From the NCBI RefSeq assembly GCF_030406325.1, contig NZ_JAUEQY010000006.1:310001-374000 (forward strand): 64,000 nt of DNA, in the 5' to 3' direction. Of this stretch, positions 55,041-63,835 are shown in pieces (position 1 is the first letter of the stretch; each line of letters opens with the position of its first letter). The position numbers and the translations under genes are program-made. The notes beneath the pieces were generated by a model, which saw nothing but the letters and a program-made list of their open reading frames with translations, was not told where the DNA came from and did not search any database. This DNA comes from Actinomadura sp. DC4. Its GTDB lineage: Bacteria > Actinomycetota > Actinomycetes > Streptosporangiales > Streptosporangiaceae.

Positions 55041-56183
55041 GTGCGCCGGGAGTTCTCCGACCCTCGGGGGGACTGGCCCCAGATCATCGAGTCCCAGGGC
55101 CTCGCGTACCACCGCACCTCCCACCCCGAGCACCTGACCCGCCCGTACTGGGACGAGTCGGTGCACTACGTCTTCAGCATGGACGAGGTCCTCGCGCTGG
55201 AGACGGTCGTCGAGGAACTCCATCGGATGTGCCTGTCCGCGGTCGAGCACGTCGTGACGACCGGCCGGTACGACGTGTTCGGCATCCCGCCCTGGGTGCG
55301 CCCGCTGATCGAGGCGTCCTGGCGGCGGCGCGACCCGCACCTGTACGGGCGGTTCGACCTCTGGTACGACGGCGAGGGCCCGGCCAAACTGCTGGAGTAC
55401 AACGCCGACACCCCGACCGCCCTGGTCGAGAGCTCCATCGTGCAGTGGTACTGGCTGCAGGACGTCTATCCCGATGACGACCAGTGGAACTCCGTGCACG
55501 AGCGGCTCGTGGACCGCTGGAAGGAGATCTCCCCGCCCGGCCCGGTGCACTTCGCCTGGACCACCGAGGACGAGAGCGGCGAAGAGCTGATGACCGTCGC
55601 GTACCTCCAGGAGACCGCCGAGCAGGCCGGCTTCCGCGGCACCGCGATCGCGATGGAGGACGTCGGCTGGCACGCGCGGGACGAACGGTTCGTCGACCTG
55701 GACGAGGCGGAGATCCGCACGCTCTGCAAGCTCTACCCGTGGGAGTGGCTCGTCGCCGAGCCGTTCGGCCGGTACGTCTCGCGCGCGTCCTGGATCGAGC
55801 CGATCTGGAAGATGCTGCTGTCGAACAAGGCGCTCCTCGTCGTGCTGTGGGAGCTGTACCCGAACCACCCCAACCTGCTGCCGACCTTCTTGGGCACGCC
55901 GGCCTCGCTGACGTCGTACGTGAGCAAGCCGCTGCTCGGCCGCGAGGGGGCGAGCATGAGCATCGTGACGCCCGACGGCGTGCAGACCAGGACGTCCGGT
56001 GAGTACGGGGCCGAGGGGTTCGTCTTCCAGGAGTTCTGCCCGCTGCCGGACTTCGACGGCGAGCACCCCGTCCTCGGCGCCTGGGTCGTCGGCGACGAGT
56101 CGGCGGGGCTGGGCATCCGTGAGACCACCGGTCTCATCACCGATGACACCTCATCCTTCGTACCCCATCGCATCGACGACTGA
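55041..56183 (+). CDS. Glutathionylspermidine synthase-family ATP-grasp ligase (YgiC/YjfC-like)
   Basis: 380 aa, GTG start. The GSP_synth domain fills the protein. LIEASWRRRDPHLYGRFDLWYDGEGPAKLLEYNADTPTALVES contains the R-x-D and E-Y-N-A-D-T-P-T active-site stretch; YLQETAEQAGF, SNKALLVVLWELYPNHPNLLPTF, VSKPLLGREGAS and FVFQEFCPLPDFDGEHPVLGAWVVGDE follow. These conserve ATP and metal ligands. No amidase domain is attached, as in YgiC/YjfC, so it is not true glutathionylspermidine synthase. A peptide or polyamine ligase acting on the adjacent lipoprotein or a cell-wall peptide is plausible. Confidence 0.88.
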   Translation: MRREFSDPRGDWPQIIESQGLAYHRTSHPEHLTRPYWDESVHYVFSMDEVLALETVVEELHRMCLSAVEHVVTTGRYDVFGIPPWVRPLIEASWRRRDPHLYGRFDLWYDGEGPAKLLEYNADTPTALVESSIVQWYWLQDVYPDDDQWNSVHERLVDRWKEISPPGPVHFAWTTEDESGEELMTVAYLQETAEQAGFRGTAIAMEDVGWHARDERFVDLDEAEIRTLCKLYPWEWLVAEPFGRYVSRASWIEPIWKMLLSNKALLVVLWELYPNHPNLLPTFLGTPASLTSYVSKPLLGREGASMSIVTPDGVQTRTSGEYGAEGFVFQEFCPLPDFDGEHPVLGAWVVGDESAGLGIRETTGLITDDTSSFVPHRIDD

Positions 56184-56203
56184 GTCATCACAGGGAGACC
56201 GAT

Positions 56204-56653
56204 ATGTACATGGCGTTCTCGCAAGGCTTCGGCACGGCTCTGGGCAAGGGCGCCGGCGCGATCGCCGCGTACACGGCCCTGGGCCTGGTCCTGCTGATCA
56301 TCGGTTTCTTCGCGGTCGACCTGGCCACGCCGGGCCGGCTCACGGCGATCATCCGGACGAACCGCAACGGCAACGCGACGCTGCTGGCCGTCTGCGGCAT
56401 GGTCGGGGTGGGCCTCGTGGTGGCCTCCTCGATCTTCGCCTCCGGCGGGAAGCTCCTCGAAGGGCTCATCGCGACACTCGTGTGGGGCCTGGTCGGCATC
56501 GTGGCCCAGCAGATCGCCACGATGATCGTCCGCTACCTGCTGAGCATCGACGTGGCCGGGCTGATGGCCAAGGAGAAGCTCGAGCCCTCGGCGATCCTGC
56601 TGGGCGCGACGCAGGTCACGGTCGGCCTGATCACCGCCGTCGCCGTCATCTGA
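56204..56653 (+). CDS. DUF350 (YjfL/UPF0719) membrane protein
   Basis: 149 aa, four membrane segments at about 20-42, 57-79, 85-110 and 126-148, arranged as two DUF350 repeats. AYTALGLVLLIIGFFAVDLATPG ends the first helix with the family D-x-x-T-P-G motif. It follows the GspS-like gene by 20 bases. DUF350 proteins are linked with YjfC/YgiC-type ligases and DUF1190 lipoproteins in many bacteria. Ends four bases past the convergent rhodanese stop. Confidence 0.85.
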   Translation: MYMAFSQGFGTALGKGAGAIAAYTALGLVLLIIGFFAVDLATPGRLTAIIRTNRNGNATLLAVCGMVGVGLVVASSIFASGGKLLEGLIATLVWGLVGIVAQQIATMIVRYLLSIDVAGLMAKEKLEPSAILLGATQVTVGLITAVAVI

Positions 56654-57059
56654 GGTCGTACGGGGCGAGCCGCGGGCGTACGCCGCCGGGCGTCACGGGA
56701 AGGCCCGCCGCCCGCCACTCCTGGAAGCCGCCCACGACGTCCGTGGCGTTGACCAGCCCGATCGCCCGCAGCGACGCGGCGGCCAGCGACGAGGAGTAGC
56801 CCTCGTCGCAGATCACGATCCAGTGGACCCGCTCGTGCGCGGCCTCGGGGACACGGGAGCCGCTGCGGGGGTCGAGCCGCCATTCGAGGTGGTTGCGCTC
56901 GACGACGATGGCGCCGGGGATGTCGCCGTCGGCGCGCCGCTGGTATTCGGGCCGCGTGTCCACCAGGAACCCTCCGGCGCGTACGGCCTCGGCGGCGTCG
57001 TGGGGCTTGAGCCGCAAGAGGCCGGACCGCGCCCCGGCCAGCAGCCGGTCGACGCTCAC
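56646..57059 (-). CDS. Rhodanese-like domain protein
   Basis: 137 aa, GTG start overlapping the DUF3046 stop (GTGA). Single rhodanese domain: GGFLVDTRPEYQRRADGDIPGA, then active-site loop IVICDEGYSSSLAA with Cys84, and DVVGGFQEWRAAGLPV. Likely handles persulfide sulfur; the substrate is unknown. Convergent with the DUF350 gene, overlapping by eight bases. Confidence 0.85.
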   Translation of the reverse strand: MSVDRLLAGARSGLLRLKPHDAAEAVRAGGFLVDTRPEYQRRADGDIPGAIVVERNHLEWRLDPRSGSRVPEAAHERVHWIVICDEGYSSSLAAASLRAIGLVNATDVVGGFQEWRAAGLPVTPGGVRPRLAPYDLR

Positions 57060-57250
57060 CGCAGTTTCTGGGGAACGTCGAAGGTGGCGCAGACCGCCTG
57101 CCAGACGGTCTTGGCGGCGGCGCCCTCGGCGAGCGCCTGGTCGATGGTACGGCCGCCGAGCTCGGCCAGGACGTAGTCCTTGGCCACACTCTCGGCGTAA
57201 CCCTCGCCGAACTGCTCGTTCATCCGAGCCCAGAACACGGTCAGTCGCAC
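57056..57250 (-). CDS. DUF3046 family protein
   Basis: 64 aa, GTG start. MRLTVFWARMNEQFGEGYAE and VLAELGGRTIDQALAEGAAAKTVWQAVC are the signature of this small actinobacterial family, usually encoded near recA. Function unknown. Forms a two-gene unit with the rhodanese, divergent from lhr by 56 bases. Confidence 0.85.
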   Translation of the reverse strand: MRLTVFWARMNEQFGEGYAESVAKDYVLAELGGRTIDQALAEGAAAKTVWQAVCATFDVPQKLR

Positions 57251-57306
57251 CCCCCAACGCTACCGGCCCACGGGTTCTGTCAGTGCCGCGAGGCATGATG
57301 GTCGGC

Positions 57307-60300
57307 ATGAGGCCGCTGGACCGTTTCTCCGACGCCGCCCGGGCGTGGTTCGCCGGGGCGTTCGCCGCGCCCACGGCGGCGCAGGAGGGCGCGTGGGAGG
57401 CCATCGCCCAGGGCGACAACACCCTGGTCGTGGCCCCGACCGGTTCGGGCAAGACCCTGGCCGCGTTCTTCTGGTCGCTGGACCGGCTCGCCACCGCTCC
57501 CCCGCCCGAAGATCCCAAACGGCGCTGCCGGGTCCTCTACGTCTCCCCGCTGAAGGCCCTGGCCGTCGACATCGAGCGCAACCTGCGCGCCCCGCTGACC
57601 GGTCTGCGGCAGACCTCGCAGCGCCTCGGCCTGCCCGAGCCCGACGTGGGCGTGGCCGTACGCTCCGGCGACACGCCCGCCGACGAGCGCCGCCGGTTCG
57701 CCGCACACCCGTCCGACATCCTGATCACGACGCCCGAGTCGCTGTTCCTGATGCTGACCTCGCAGGCGCGCGACGCGCTGCGCGGCGTCGAGACCGTGAT
57801 CATCGACGAGGTGCACGCGGTCGCGGCGACCAAGCGCGGCGCGCATCTCGCGCTGTCCCTGGAGCGGCTCGACGCCCTCTTGGAGCGGCCGGCCCAGCGC
57901 ATCGGGCTCTCGGCGACCGTACGGCCGGTGACGGAGGTCGCGACGTTCCTCGGCGGCACCCGTCCGGCGACGGTGGTCCAGCCGCCGCACCAGAAGGAGG
58001 TCGACCTTGAGATCGTCGTCCCGCTGGAGGACATGACCGAGCTCGGCCGGCCGACCGACGACCTGTCCGGGGCGGCCGCCGGAGAGCCCAACCGGGCCTC
58101 GATCTGGCCGCACGTCGAGGCGCGGGTCCTCGACCTGGTCGAGGCGCACCGTTCCACGATCGTCTTCGCCAACTCGCGGCGCCTGGCCGAGCGGCTGAGC
58201 GGCCGGCTCAACGAGCTGTCCCGCGAGCGTGCCGAGGAGGAGCTTCCCGAGGACCACGCGCCCGCCGAGACGATGGCCCAGGCCGGGGCCTCGCGCGGGG
58301 CGCCCGCCGACGTCGTACGCGCGCATCACGGGTCCGTCTCCAAGGAGGAGCGGGCCGCGATCGAGGAGTCGCTCAAGGCCGGGCGGCTGCCCGGCGTGGT
58401 CGCCACCTCCAGCCTGGAGCTCGGCATCGACATGGGCGCGGTCGACCTCGTCGTCCAGGTCGAGTCGCCGCCGTCCGTCGCGGGCGGCCTGCAGCGCATC
58501 GGCCGCGCCGGGCACCAGGTCGGCGCGGTCTCCAAGGGCGTCATCTTCCCCAAATACCGGGGAGACCTGGTGCAGACCGCGATCGTGGCCGAGCGCATGC
58601 GCGACGGCGAGATCGAGGAGCTGCGTTACCCGCGCAACCCGCTCGACGTGCTCGCCCAGCAGGTCATCGCGATGGTCGCCATGGACGAGTGGCCGGTCGA
58701 CGAGCTGGAGACGCTCGTACGCCGGGCGGCGCCGTTCGCGACGCTGCCGCGCTCGGTGCTGGAGGCCACGCTCGACATGCTCGCCGGTCGCTATCCGAGC
58801 GACGAGTTCGGCGAGCTGCGCCCACGGCTGGTGTGGGATCGCGTCGCCGGGATCCTGCGGGGGCGCCCCGGGGCGCAGCGGCTCGCCGTGACCAGCGGCG
58901 GCACCATCCCCGATCGCGGCCTGTTCGGCGTCTTCCTCGTGGGCGAGAAGTCCTCGCGGGTCGGCGAGCTGGACGAGGAGATGGTGTACGAGTCGCGGGT
59001 CGGCGACGTGTTCGTGCTCGGCGCGAGCTCGTGGCGCATCGAGGACATCACGCCCGACCGGGTGCTGGTCTCCCCGGCGCCGGGCCGGCCGGGCAAGCTG
59101 CCGTTCTGGCACGGCGACGCGCCCGGGCGGCCGGCCGAGCTGGGCCGTGCCCTCGGCGCGTTCAGCCGCGAGCTGTCCGCGCTGCCGCCGGAGGAGGCGC
59201 GCACGCGTGTACGGGCCGCGGGGCTGGACGAGTGGGCGGCGGGCAACCTGCTCGCCTACCTCACCGAGCAGCGTGAGGCGACGGGTTACGTGCCCGACGA
59301 CCGCACGCTGGTGGTCGAGCGGTTCCGCGACGAGCTGGGCGACTGGCGGATCGTCGTGCACTCCCCGTACGGGGCGCTCGTGCACGCGCCGTGGGCGCTG
59401 GCGATGACCGCCCGGTTGCGCGAGCGCTATGGCGTCGACGCGCAGGCCGCCCACTCCGACGACGGCATCGTCCTGCGCGTTCCCGACACCGGCGAGTCCG
59501 ACGTGGCTCCGCCGGCGAGCGATCTGGCGCTGTTCGACCCCGAGGAGATCGCCCAAATCGTCACCGACGAGCTGGGCGGGTCGGCGCTGTTCGCCTCACG
59601 GTTCCGCGAGTGCGCGGCGCGCGCGCTGCTGCTGCCACGCGCCCGTCCGGGCAAGCGCATGCCGCTGTGGCAGCAGCGTCAGCGGGCCGCGCAGCTGCTG
59701 GCGGTGGCCGGCAAATATCCCTCGTTCCCGATCGTGCTGGAGACCGTGCGCGAGTGCCTGCAGGACGTCTTCGACGTGCCCGGGCTGGTCACGCTGATGC
59801 GCGACCTGGCGGGCCGCAAGGCGCGGCTGGTCGAGGTCGAGACGCCGGTGCCCTCGCCGTACGCCCGGTCGCTGCTGTTCAGCTACGTCGGCGCGTTCAT
59901 GTACGAGGGCGACGCGCCGCTCGCCGAGCGGCGGGCGCAGGCGCTCGCGCTCGACTCCACGCTGCTCGCCGAGCTGCTCGGCCAGGCCGACCTCCGCGAG
60001 CTCCTCGATCCCGAGGTGGTCGCCGAGGCCTCACGCGAGCTGCAGCGGCTGCCCGCCGACCGGCACGCCCGCTCTGTCGAAGGAGCGGCGGACCTGCTGC
60101 GCGAGCTGGGTCCGCTGACGACGCCCGAGCTGACCGCGCGGGGCGCGACGGCCCGCTGGCTGGCCGAGCTGGAGGAGACGCACCGGGCCATCCGGGTGCG
60201 CGTCTCCGGTGAGGAGCGCTGGGCGGCGATCGAGGACGCCGGGCGGCTCCGCGACGCGCTCGGCGTGCCGTTGCCGGTCGGCGTGCCGGAGGCGTTCCTT

Positions 60301-61782
60301 GAGCTGGTCGCCGATCCGCTCGCCGACCTGCTGAGCCGTCACGCCCGCACGCACGGGCCGTTCCACGCTTCGGACGTCGCCGCGCGGTTCGGCCTCGGGG
60401 TGGCGGTGGTGAACGAGGGCCTGCGCCGGCTCGCGGCGGAGGGCCGGATGTCGGAGGGCGAGTTCACGCCGGGCGAGCGGGGCACGGAGTGGTGCGACGC
60501 CGGGGTGCTGCGGATGCTGCGCCGCCGGTCGCTGGCCCGCTTGCGCGCCGAGGTGGAGCCGGCCTCCCGCGATGCCCTGGCGCGCTTCCTGCCGGCCTGG
60601 CACGGGATCGGCTCGACCCGGCTACGCGGTCTCGACGCGCTGGTCCAGGCGATCGAGCAGTTGCAGGGCGCCGCCGTGCCGGCGTCGGCGCTGGAGTCAC
60701 TGGTGCTGCCCGTGCGGGTGCCCGGCTACTCCCCCACGATGCTGGACGAACTGACCGCCTCTGGTGAGGTCGTGTGGGCGGGCCAGGGCGGCCTGCCGGG
60801 CGGCGACGGGTGGGTGTCGTTGTACCTCGCCGACACCGCTCCCCTGCTCATGCCCGAGCCGGCGGACATCACCCTGACCCCGCTGCACGAACAGATCCTG
60901 GCGGCGCTGGGCGACGGCGGCGCGGTGTTCTTCCGCACGCTGTCCGACCGGGTGGGCTCGCTGAACGACCAGGAACTGGTCACGGCACTGTGGGACCTGG
61001 TCTGGGCCGGCCGGCTCACCAACGACACGCTCGCCCCGCTGCGTTCCAAGCTCGGCTCCAGCCGCACCACCCATCGCCCGCGCACCCACCGCCGCCGTCC
61101 GGTCATGCCGTCCCGCACGGGCCCCCCGACGGTCGCGGGCCGCTGGTGGCTCCTGCCCGCGCGGGATTCGGACACCACCCGCCGAAGCCACGCGCTGGCG
61201 GAGACACTGCTCGACCGCCACGGCGTGGTGATCCGCGGCGCCGTCATGGCCGAACGCACCCCGGGCGGCTTCGCCGGGGTGTATCCGGTGCTGCGAGCCT
61301 TCGAGGAGACCGGCCGATGCCGACGGGGCTATTTCGTGGAGGGCCTGGGCGCGGCCCAGTTCGCCCTACCGGGCGCCGTGGACCGCCTGCGCGCGACGGA
61401 ACGCACTGATGCCGGACGGGCCCTGGTGCTCGCGGCCACGGACCCGGCCAACCCGTATGGCGCGGCCCTCCCCTGGCCCGAACGCCCTGGAGAGGCGGCC
61501 AGCGGTCATAAGCCGGGCCGAAAGGCGGGCGCGCTCGTGGTGCTGGTGGAGGGCGAGCTGGTGGTGTACGTGGAACGCGGCGGGAAGACGTTGCTGTCGT
61601 GGGGAGAGACGGACCTCCAGCCGGCTGTGGACGCGCTGGCACTCGCGGTCCGGGAGGGCGCACTGGGCCGCCTCACGGTCGAACGAGCAGACGGCGGCGC
61701 GATCGTCGACTCGCCCATGGCGGCGGCCCTGGAGGCGGCAGGCTTCCACCCAACCCCCCGCGGCCTGCGGCTGCGATCGTAG
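57307..61782 (+). CDS. lhr: ATP-dependent helicase Lhr (full-length)
   Basis: 1,491 aa, the usual size for actinobacterial Lhr. SF2 3'-5' DNA/RNA-DNA helicase linked to DNA repair. Walker A APTGSGKT at 43-50, DEVH box IIDEVHAV at about 165, VATSSLELGIDMGAVDLVVQVESP (motif V) and QRIGRAGH (motif VI). A winged helix and the Lhr beta-barrel and C-terminal Lhr-CTD follow, ending FHPTPRGLRLR. The open frame extends upstream, but the ATG at 57307 matches family starts. Confidence 0.94.
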   Translation: MRPLDRFSDAARAWFAGAFAAPTAAQEGAWEAIAQGDNTLVVAPTGSGKTLAAFFWSLDRLATAPPPEDPKRRCRVLYVSPLKALAVDIERNLRAPLTGLRQTSQRLGLPEPDVGVAVRSGDTPADERRRFAAHPSDILITTPESLFLMLTSQARDALRGVETVIIDEVHAVAATKRGAHLALSLERLDALLERPAQRIGLSATVRPVTEVATFLGGTRPATVVQPPHQKEVDLEIVVPLEDMTELGRPTDDLSGAAAGEPNRASIWPHVEARVLDLVEAHRSTIVFANSRRLAERLSGRLNELSRERAEEELPEDHAPAETMAQAGASRGAPADVVRAHHGSVSKEERAAIEESLKAGRLPGVVATSSLELGIDMGAVDLVVQVESPPSVAGGLQRIGRAGHQVGAVSKGVIFPKYRGDLVQTAIVAERMRDGEIEELRYPRNPLDVLAQQVIAMVAMDEWPVDELETLVRRAAPFATLPRSVLEATLDMLAGRYPSDEFGELRPRLVWDRVAGILRGRPGAQRLAVTSGGTIPDRGLFGVFLVGEKSSRVGELDEEMVYESRVGDVFVLGASSWRIEDITPDRVLVSPAPGRPGKLPFWHGDAPGRPAELGRALGAFSRELSALPPEEARTRVRAAGLDEWAAGNLLAYLTEQREATGYVPDDRTLVVERFRDELGDWRIVVHSPYGALVHAPWALAMTARLRERYGVDAQAAHSDDGIVLRVPDTGESDVAPPASDLALFDPEEIAQIVTDELGGSALFASRFRECAARALLLPRARPGKRMPLWQQRQRAAQLLAVAGKYPSFPIVLETVRECLQDVFDVPGLVTLMRDLAGRKARLVEVETPVPSPYARSLLFSYVGAFMYEGDAPLAERRAQALALDSTLLAELLGQADLRELLDPEVVAEASRELQRLPADRHARSVEGAADLLRELGPLTTPELTARGATARWLAELEETHRAIRVRVSGEERWAAIEDAGRLRDALGVPLPVGVPEAFLELVADPLADLLSRHARTHGPFHASDVAARFGLGVAVVNEGLRRLAAEGRMSEGEFTPGERGTEWCDAGVLRMLRRRSLARLRAEVEPASRDALARFLPAWHGIGSTRLRGLDALVQAIEQLQGAAVPASALESLVLPVRVPGYSPTMLDELTASGEVVWAGQGGLPGGDGWVSLYLADTAPLLMPEPADITLTPLHEQILAALGDGGAVFFRTLSDRVGSLNDQELVTALWDLVWAGRLTNDTLAPLRSKLGSSRTTHRPRTHRRRPVMPSRTGPPTVAGRWWLLPARDSDTTRRSHALAETLLDRHGVVIRGAVMAERTPGGFAGVYPVLRAFEETGRCRRGYFVEGLGAAQFALPGAVDRLRATERTDAGRALVLAATDPANPYGAALPWPERPGEAASGHKPGRKAGALVVLVEGELVVYVERGGKTLLSWGETDLQPAVDALALAVREGALGRLTVERADGGAIVDSPMAAALEAAGFHPTPRGLRLRS

Positions 61783-62392
61783 ATGGGTTGAGCGGACGGA
61801 TCGCAGACGCTGTCGACGTCCGCCCGCGGGCCGCCGGACGCCCTCCTTGCGAGCTGAGGTGAACGGACAACGGTGCCACCATCGACGCACCGGCTCCATC
61901 GCAAAGTCCCGCACCGCACAGACCACCACGGCCCGTCGCCGCGGCCGGTCGCCCGGTCATAGCCGTCCAGCCACGGGCCCCCGCTGGCGCCGGTGGTGGG
62001 CCGGCACGCCCTCGCCGATCGGGTCGATGGACGACCGTGCCGTTCGACGCCCCAGCCGGCCCGGCCGACGAACACCGGTGCGACCATCGACACACCGGCT
62101 CACCACAGGCCCGCTGACCTGCGGACTCCGTGTGGACTGCGGTTGCGTTCCGAGGGGACCGAGCGGACGGATAGCGGTACCACTGCCGCCGCTCCGGCTC
62201 CCGCACAAGCTTCGACCCGGCTCCGAACGACCTACGCCCGCACGCGCGGCGAGCGGACTGAAAGCACACCACCGGCCCTCACAAGCCGCCAGACGGCTGG
62301 TGCCGATCGGCTGCGAAAGCTCCCGGCCTGGTGGAATCCGGTCCCCCGGTACAGGCTTACCGTCGAGTCACCAACGCCGCTGGAGGTGTTCG
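61783..62392. repeat. Degenerate repeat region
   Basis: About 610 bases without a supported gene. CGGTGCCACCATCGACGCACCGGCTC (61871-61896) recurs as CGGTGCGACCATCGACACACCGGCTC (62076-62101), two mismatches in 26. GAGCGGACGGAT recurs near 61790 and 62160. Pieces look like diverged copies of a unit of about 200-360 bp. Confidence 0.55.
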
Positions 62393-62794
62393 ATGACCGA
62401 ACCGACCTGGGTGCCCAGGGCGTGCACCCTGCCTTCCAGGGAACGCCCGCTACGCGTGGCAGAGTTCGACGCGTTGTTCACCAGAGCGTTGCGCTCCTGG
62501 CAACGACCTGGCGCGCGGCGCCTGCGACTGTCCCTTGACCCGGGTCACGAGGCCGAACTCCGCGACCTGACCACGCGCGAGACGACCTGCTGCTCGTTCT
62601 TCACGTTCACCATCGGTACGGAGAAGGACCTTCTGACCCTGGAAATCTCCGTCCCGACAGCGCACAAGCCGGTGCTGGACGCGCTCGCCACCAGACTCAC
62701 GGACGGAACGAGCCCACGACGGGTGACCGGCAGGCCCTCGGCCGCGTCCTCCAGCGCGCCGGTCACGTCGGTGCCGTCGCGCGGCGTGACGTAG
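62393..62794 (+). CDS. Small Cys-Cys hypothetical protein, merR-associated
   Basis: 133 aa. GGAGGTG four bases before the ATG makes the start firm. ACTLPSRERPLRVAEFDALFTRALRS, then ELRDLTTRETTCCSFFTFTI (Cys66-Cys67) and a closing beta strand LLTLEISVP followed by a helix. I recognise this as the conserved small protein that accompanies MerR-type regulators in actinomycetes; the function is unknown, and thiol/metal binding is plausible. The last 30 or so residues (from about SPRRVTG) are low-complexity and may come from a junction with foreign sequence. Confidence 0.65.
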   Translation: MTEPTWVPRACTLPSRERPLRVAEFDALFTRALRSWQRPGARRLRLSLDPGHEAELRDLTTRETTCCSFFTFTIGTEKDLLTLEISVPTAHKPVLDALATRLTDGTSPRRVTGRPSAASSSAPVTSVPSRGVT

Positions 62795-63303
62795 TCGACC
62801 TCGGCCATGCCGTTGCGGACCAGGCCCTGGACGGCGGCGGTCAGCACCGGCGCCGAGCGCCCGCGCGGAGCGGAATCGGCCGAACCGGAGCGCGGGGACA
62901 GCCCGCCGCCAACGACTGCCGTCGCACTCTCCGACGTCAACTCCGGTACGCATGGCGCAGGCCGGGACGTATGACGGCAACGGCCGGGCGGCACCGAGAC
63001 TTCCCGCACGCCGCCGGCTCTCCCGTCCGGAAACAACGCCACCCATCCCGGAGCGCATCACGCAGGTTGGGACCCTACGACCGGAACGGCCGCGGCTTCC
63101 TGCACGCCGCGGGCCCCCCTTCGGACACGACGACGCCCTCTTCGACGTACAACCGAGACGACCTCGCATCACCGGGCAGGGTGCTTCTGGAACGTCCTCC
63201 AGCCTCCCCTCTCGCGACGGTGAAGCGGCGCGTGACGGTTGGCTGATCTCGGACGCCGCCCGCGTGCTGTGTCGATCCAACCCTTCTCTGAAATGGGGCA
63301 ATA
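62795..63303. other. Intergenic region with possible gene fragment
   Basis: 509 bases. A minus-strand frame around 62715-62850 reads VLTAAVQGLVRNGMAEVDYV then TGALEDAAEGLPVTRR, protein-like but without start, end or recognised family. It may be a fragment left by rearrangement. The rest shows nothing I can support. Confidence 0.4.
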
Positions 63304-63770
63304 GTGGCAGAACGGACTCTGCGTACCGAAGAGGTTGCCAGGTTGGCTGGGGTTAACGTCCAGACCCTGCGATACTACGAGCGGCAGAAATTGTTGCCTC
63401 GGCCGGAGCGGAGTTCCGAGGGCATCGGGCGTACCCGCAGGACGCGGTCACGCTCGTGCGGACGATCAAGGGGGCTCAGCGGCTCGGGTTCAGTCTTGGA
63501 GAGATCAGGGCCCTGCTCGCCGCGGGTCACCGGCGCGCGGGGTTGCGCTCCCAGGCCGTCGCCAAAATGGCCGAGGTGGACGCGGAGATCGTGGGTCTCG
63601 CCGCCGTTCGTACCGCGCTCGCGGCCGTCGTGGCCGCCGGATGCGATGATCTGGCGAACTGCACCTCCGCGGACTGTCCGGCCGGGCCCGGCTCGCCGCT
63701 GATGGTCAGCCGACCGGGCCCGAACTTCTCCGCGGCGCGCTCGCCCAGTCGGCGTACCGCGTCCTCGTAG
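63304..63770 (+). pseudogene. MerR-family regulator with a one-base frameshift
   Basis: The GTG at 63304 opens a clear MerR domain: LRTEEVARLAGVNVQTLRYYERQKLLPRPER. The frame breaks at about 63423 (GAGGGCATCGG). Inserting one base restores HRAYPQDAVTLVRTIKGAQRL, FSLGEIRALLAAGHRRAG and a Cys-bearing end CDDLANCTSADCP, as in heavy-metal MerR proteins. The second part continues in the +1 frame to 63770. Whether this is real or a base-calling error cannot be told. It follows the Cys-Cys protein gene. Confidence 0.75.
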
Positions 63771-63835
63771 TTACCCCGGGAGGGGAAACGATCGGCGCGC
63801 CGCGGTCCTCGTAGTCGCCCGGGTAGGGCCCCCGC
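63758..63835. repeat. Short imperfect direct repeat
   Basis: CCGCGTCCTCGTAGTTACCCCGGGAGGGG (from 63758) and CCGCGGTCCTCGTAGTCGCCCGGGTAGGG (from 63801) are near copies about 43 bases apart. On the minus strand they read as YEDAVRRLGERAAEKFG and a related PYPGDYEDRG, perhaps a broken gene end. Confidence 0.4.

Noticed and set aside
56893-57306. Upstream extension of the lhr frame
   Set aside because: It runs antisense through the rhodanese and DUF3046 genes, and Lhr proteins begin at the 57307 ATG.
62545-63042. Minus-strand open frame with a protein-like stretch
   Set aside because: Only about 45 residues look real and no family, start or end is clear; noted as a fragment only.
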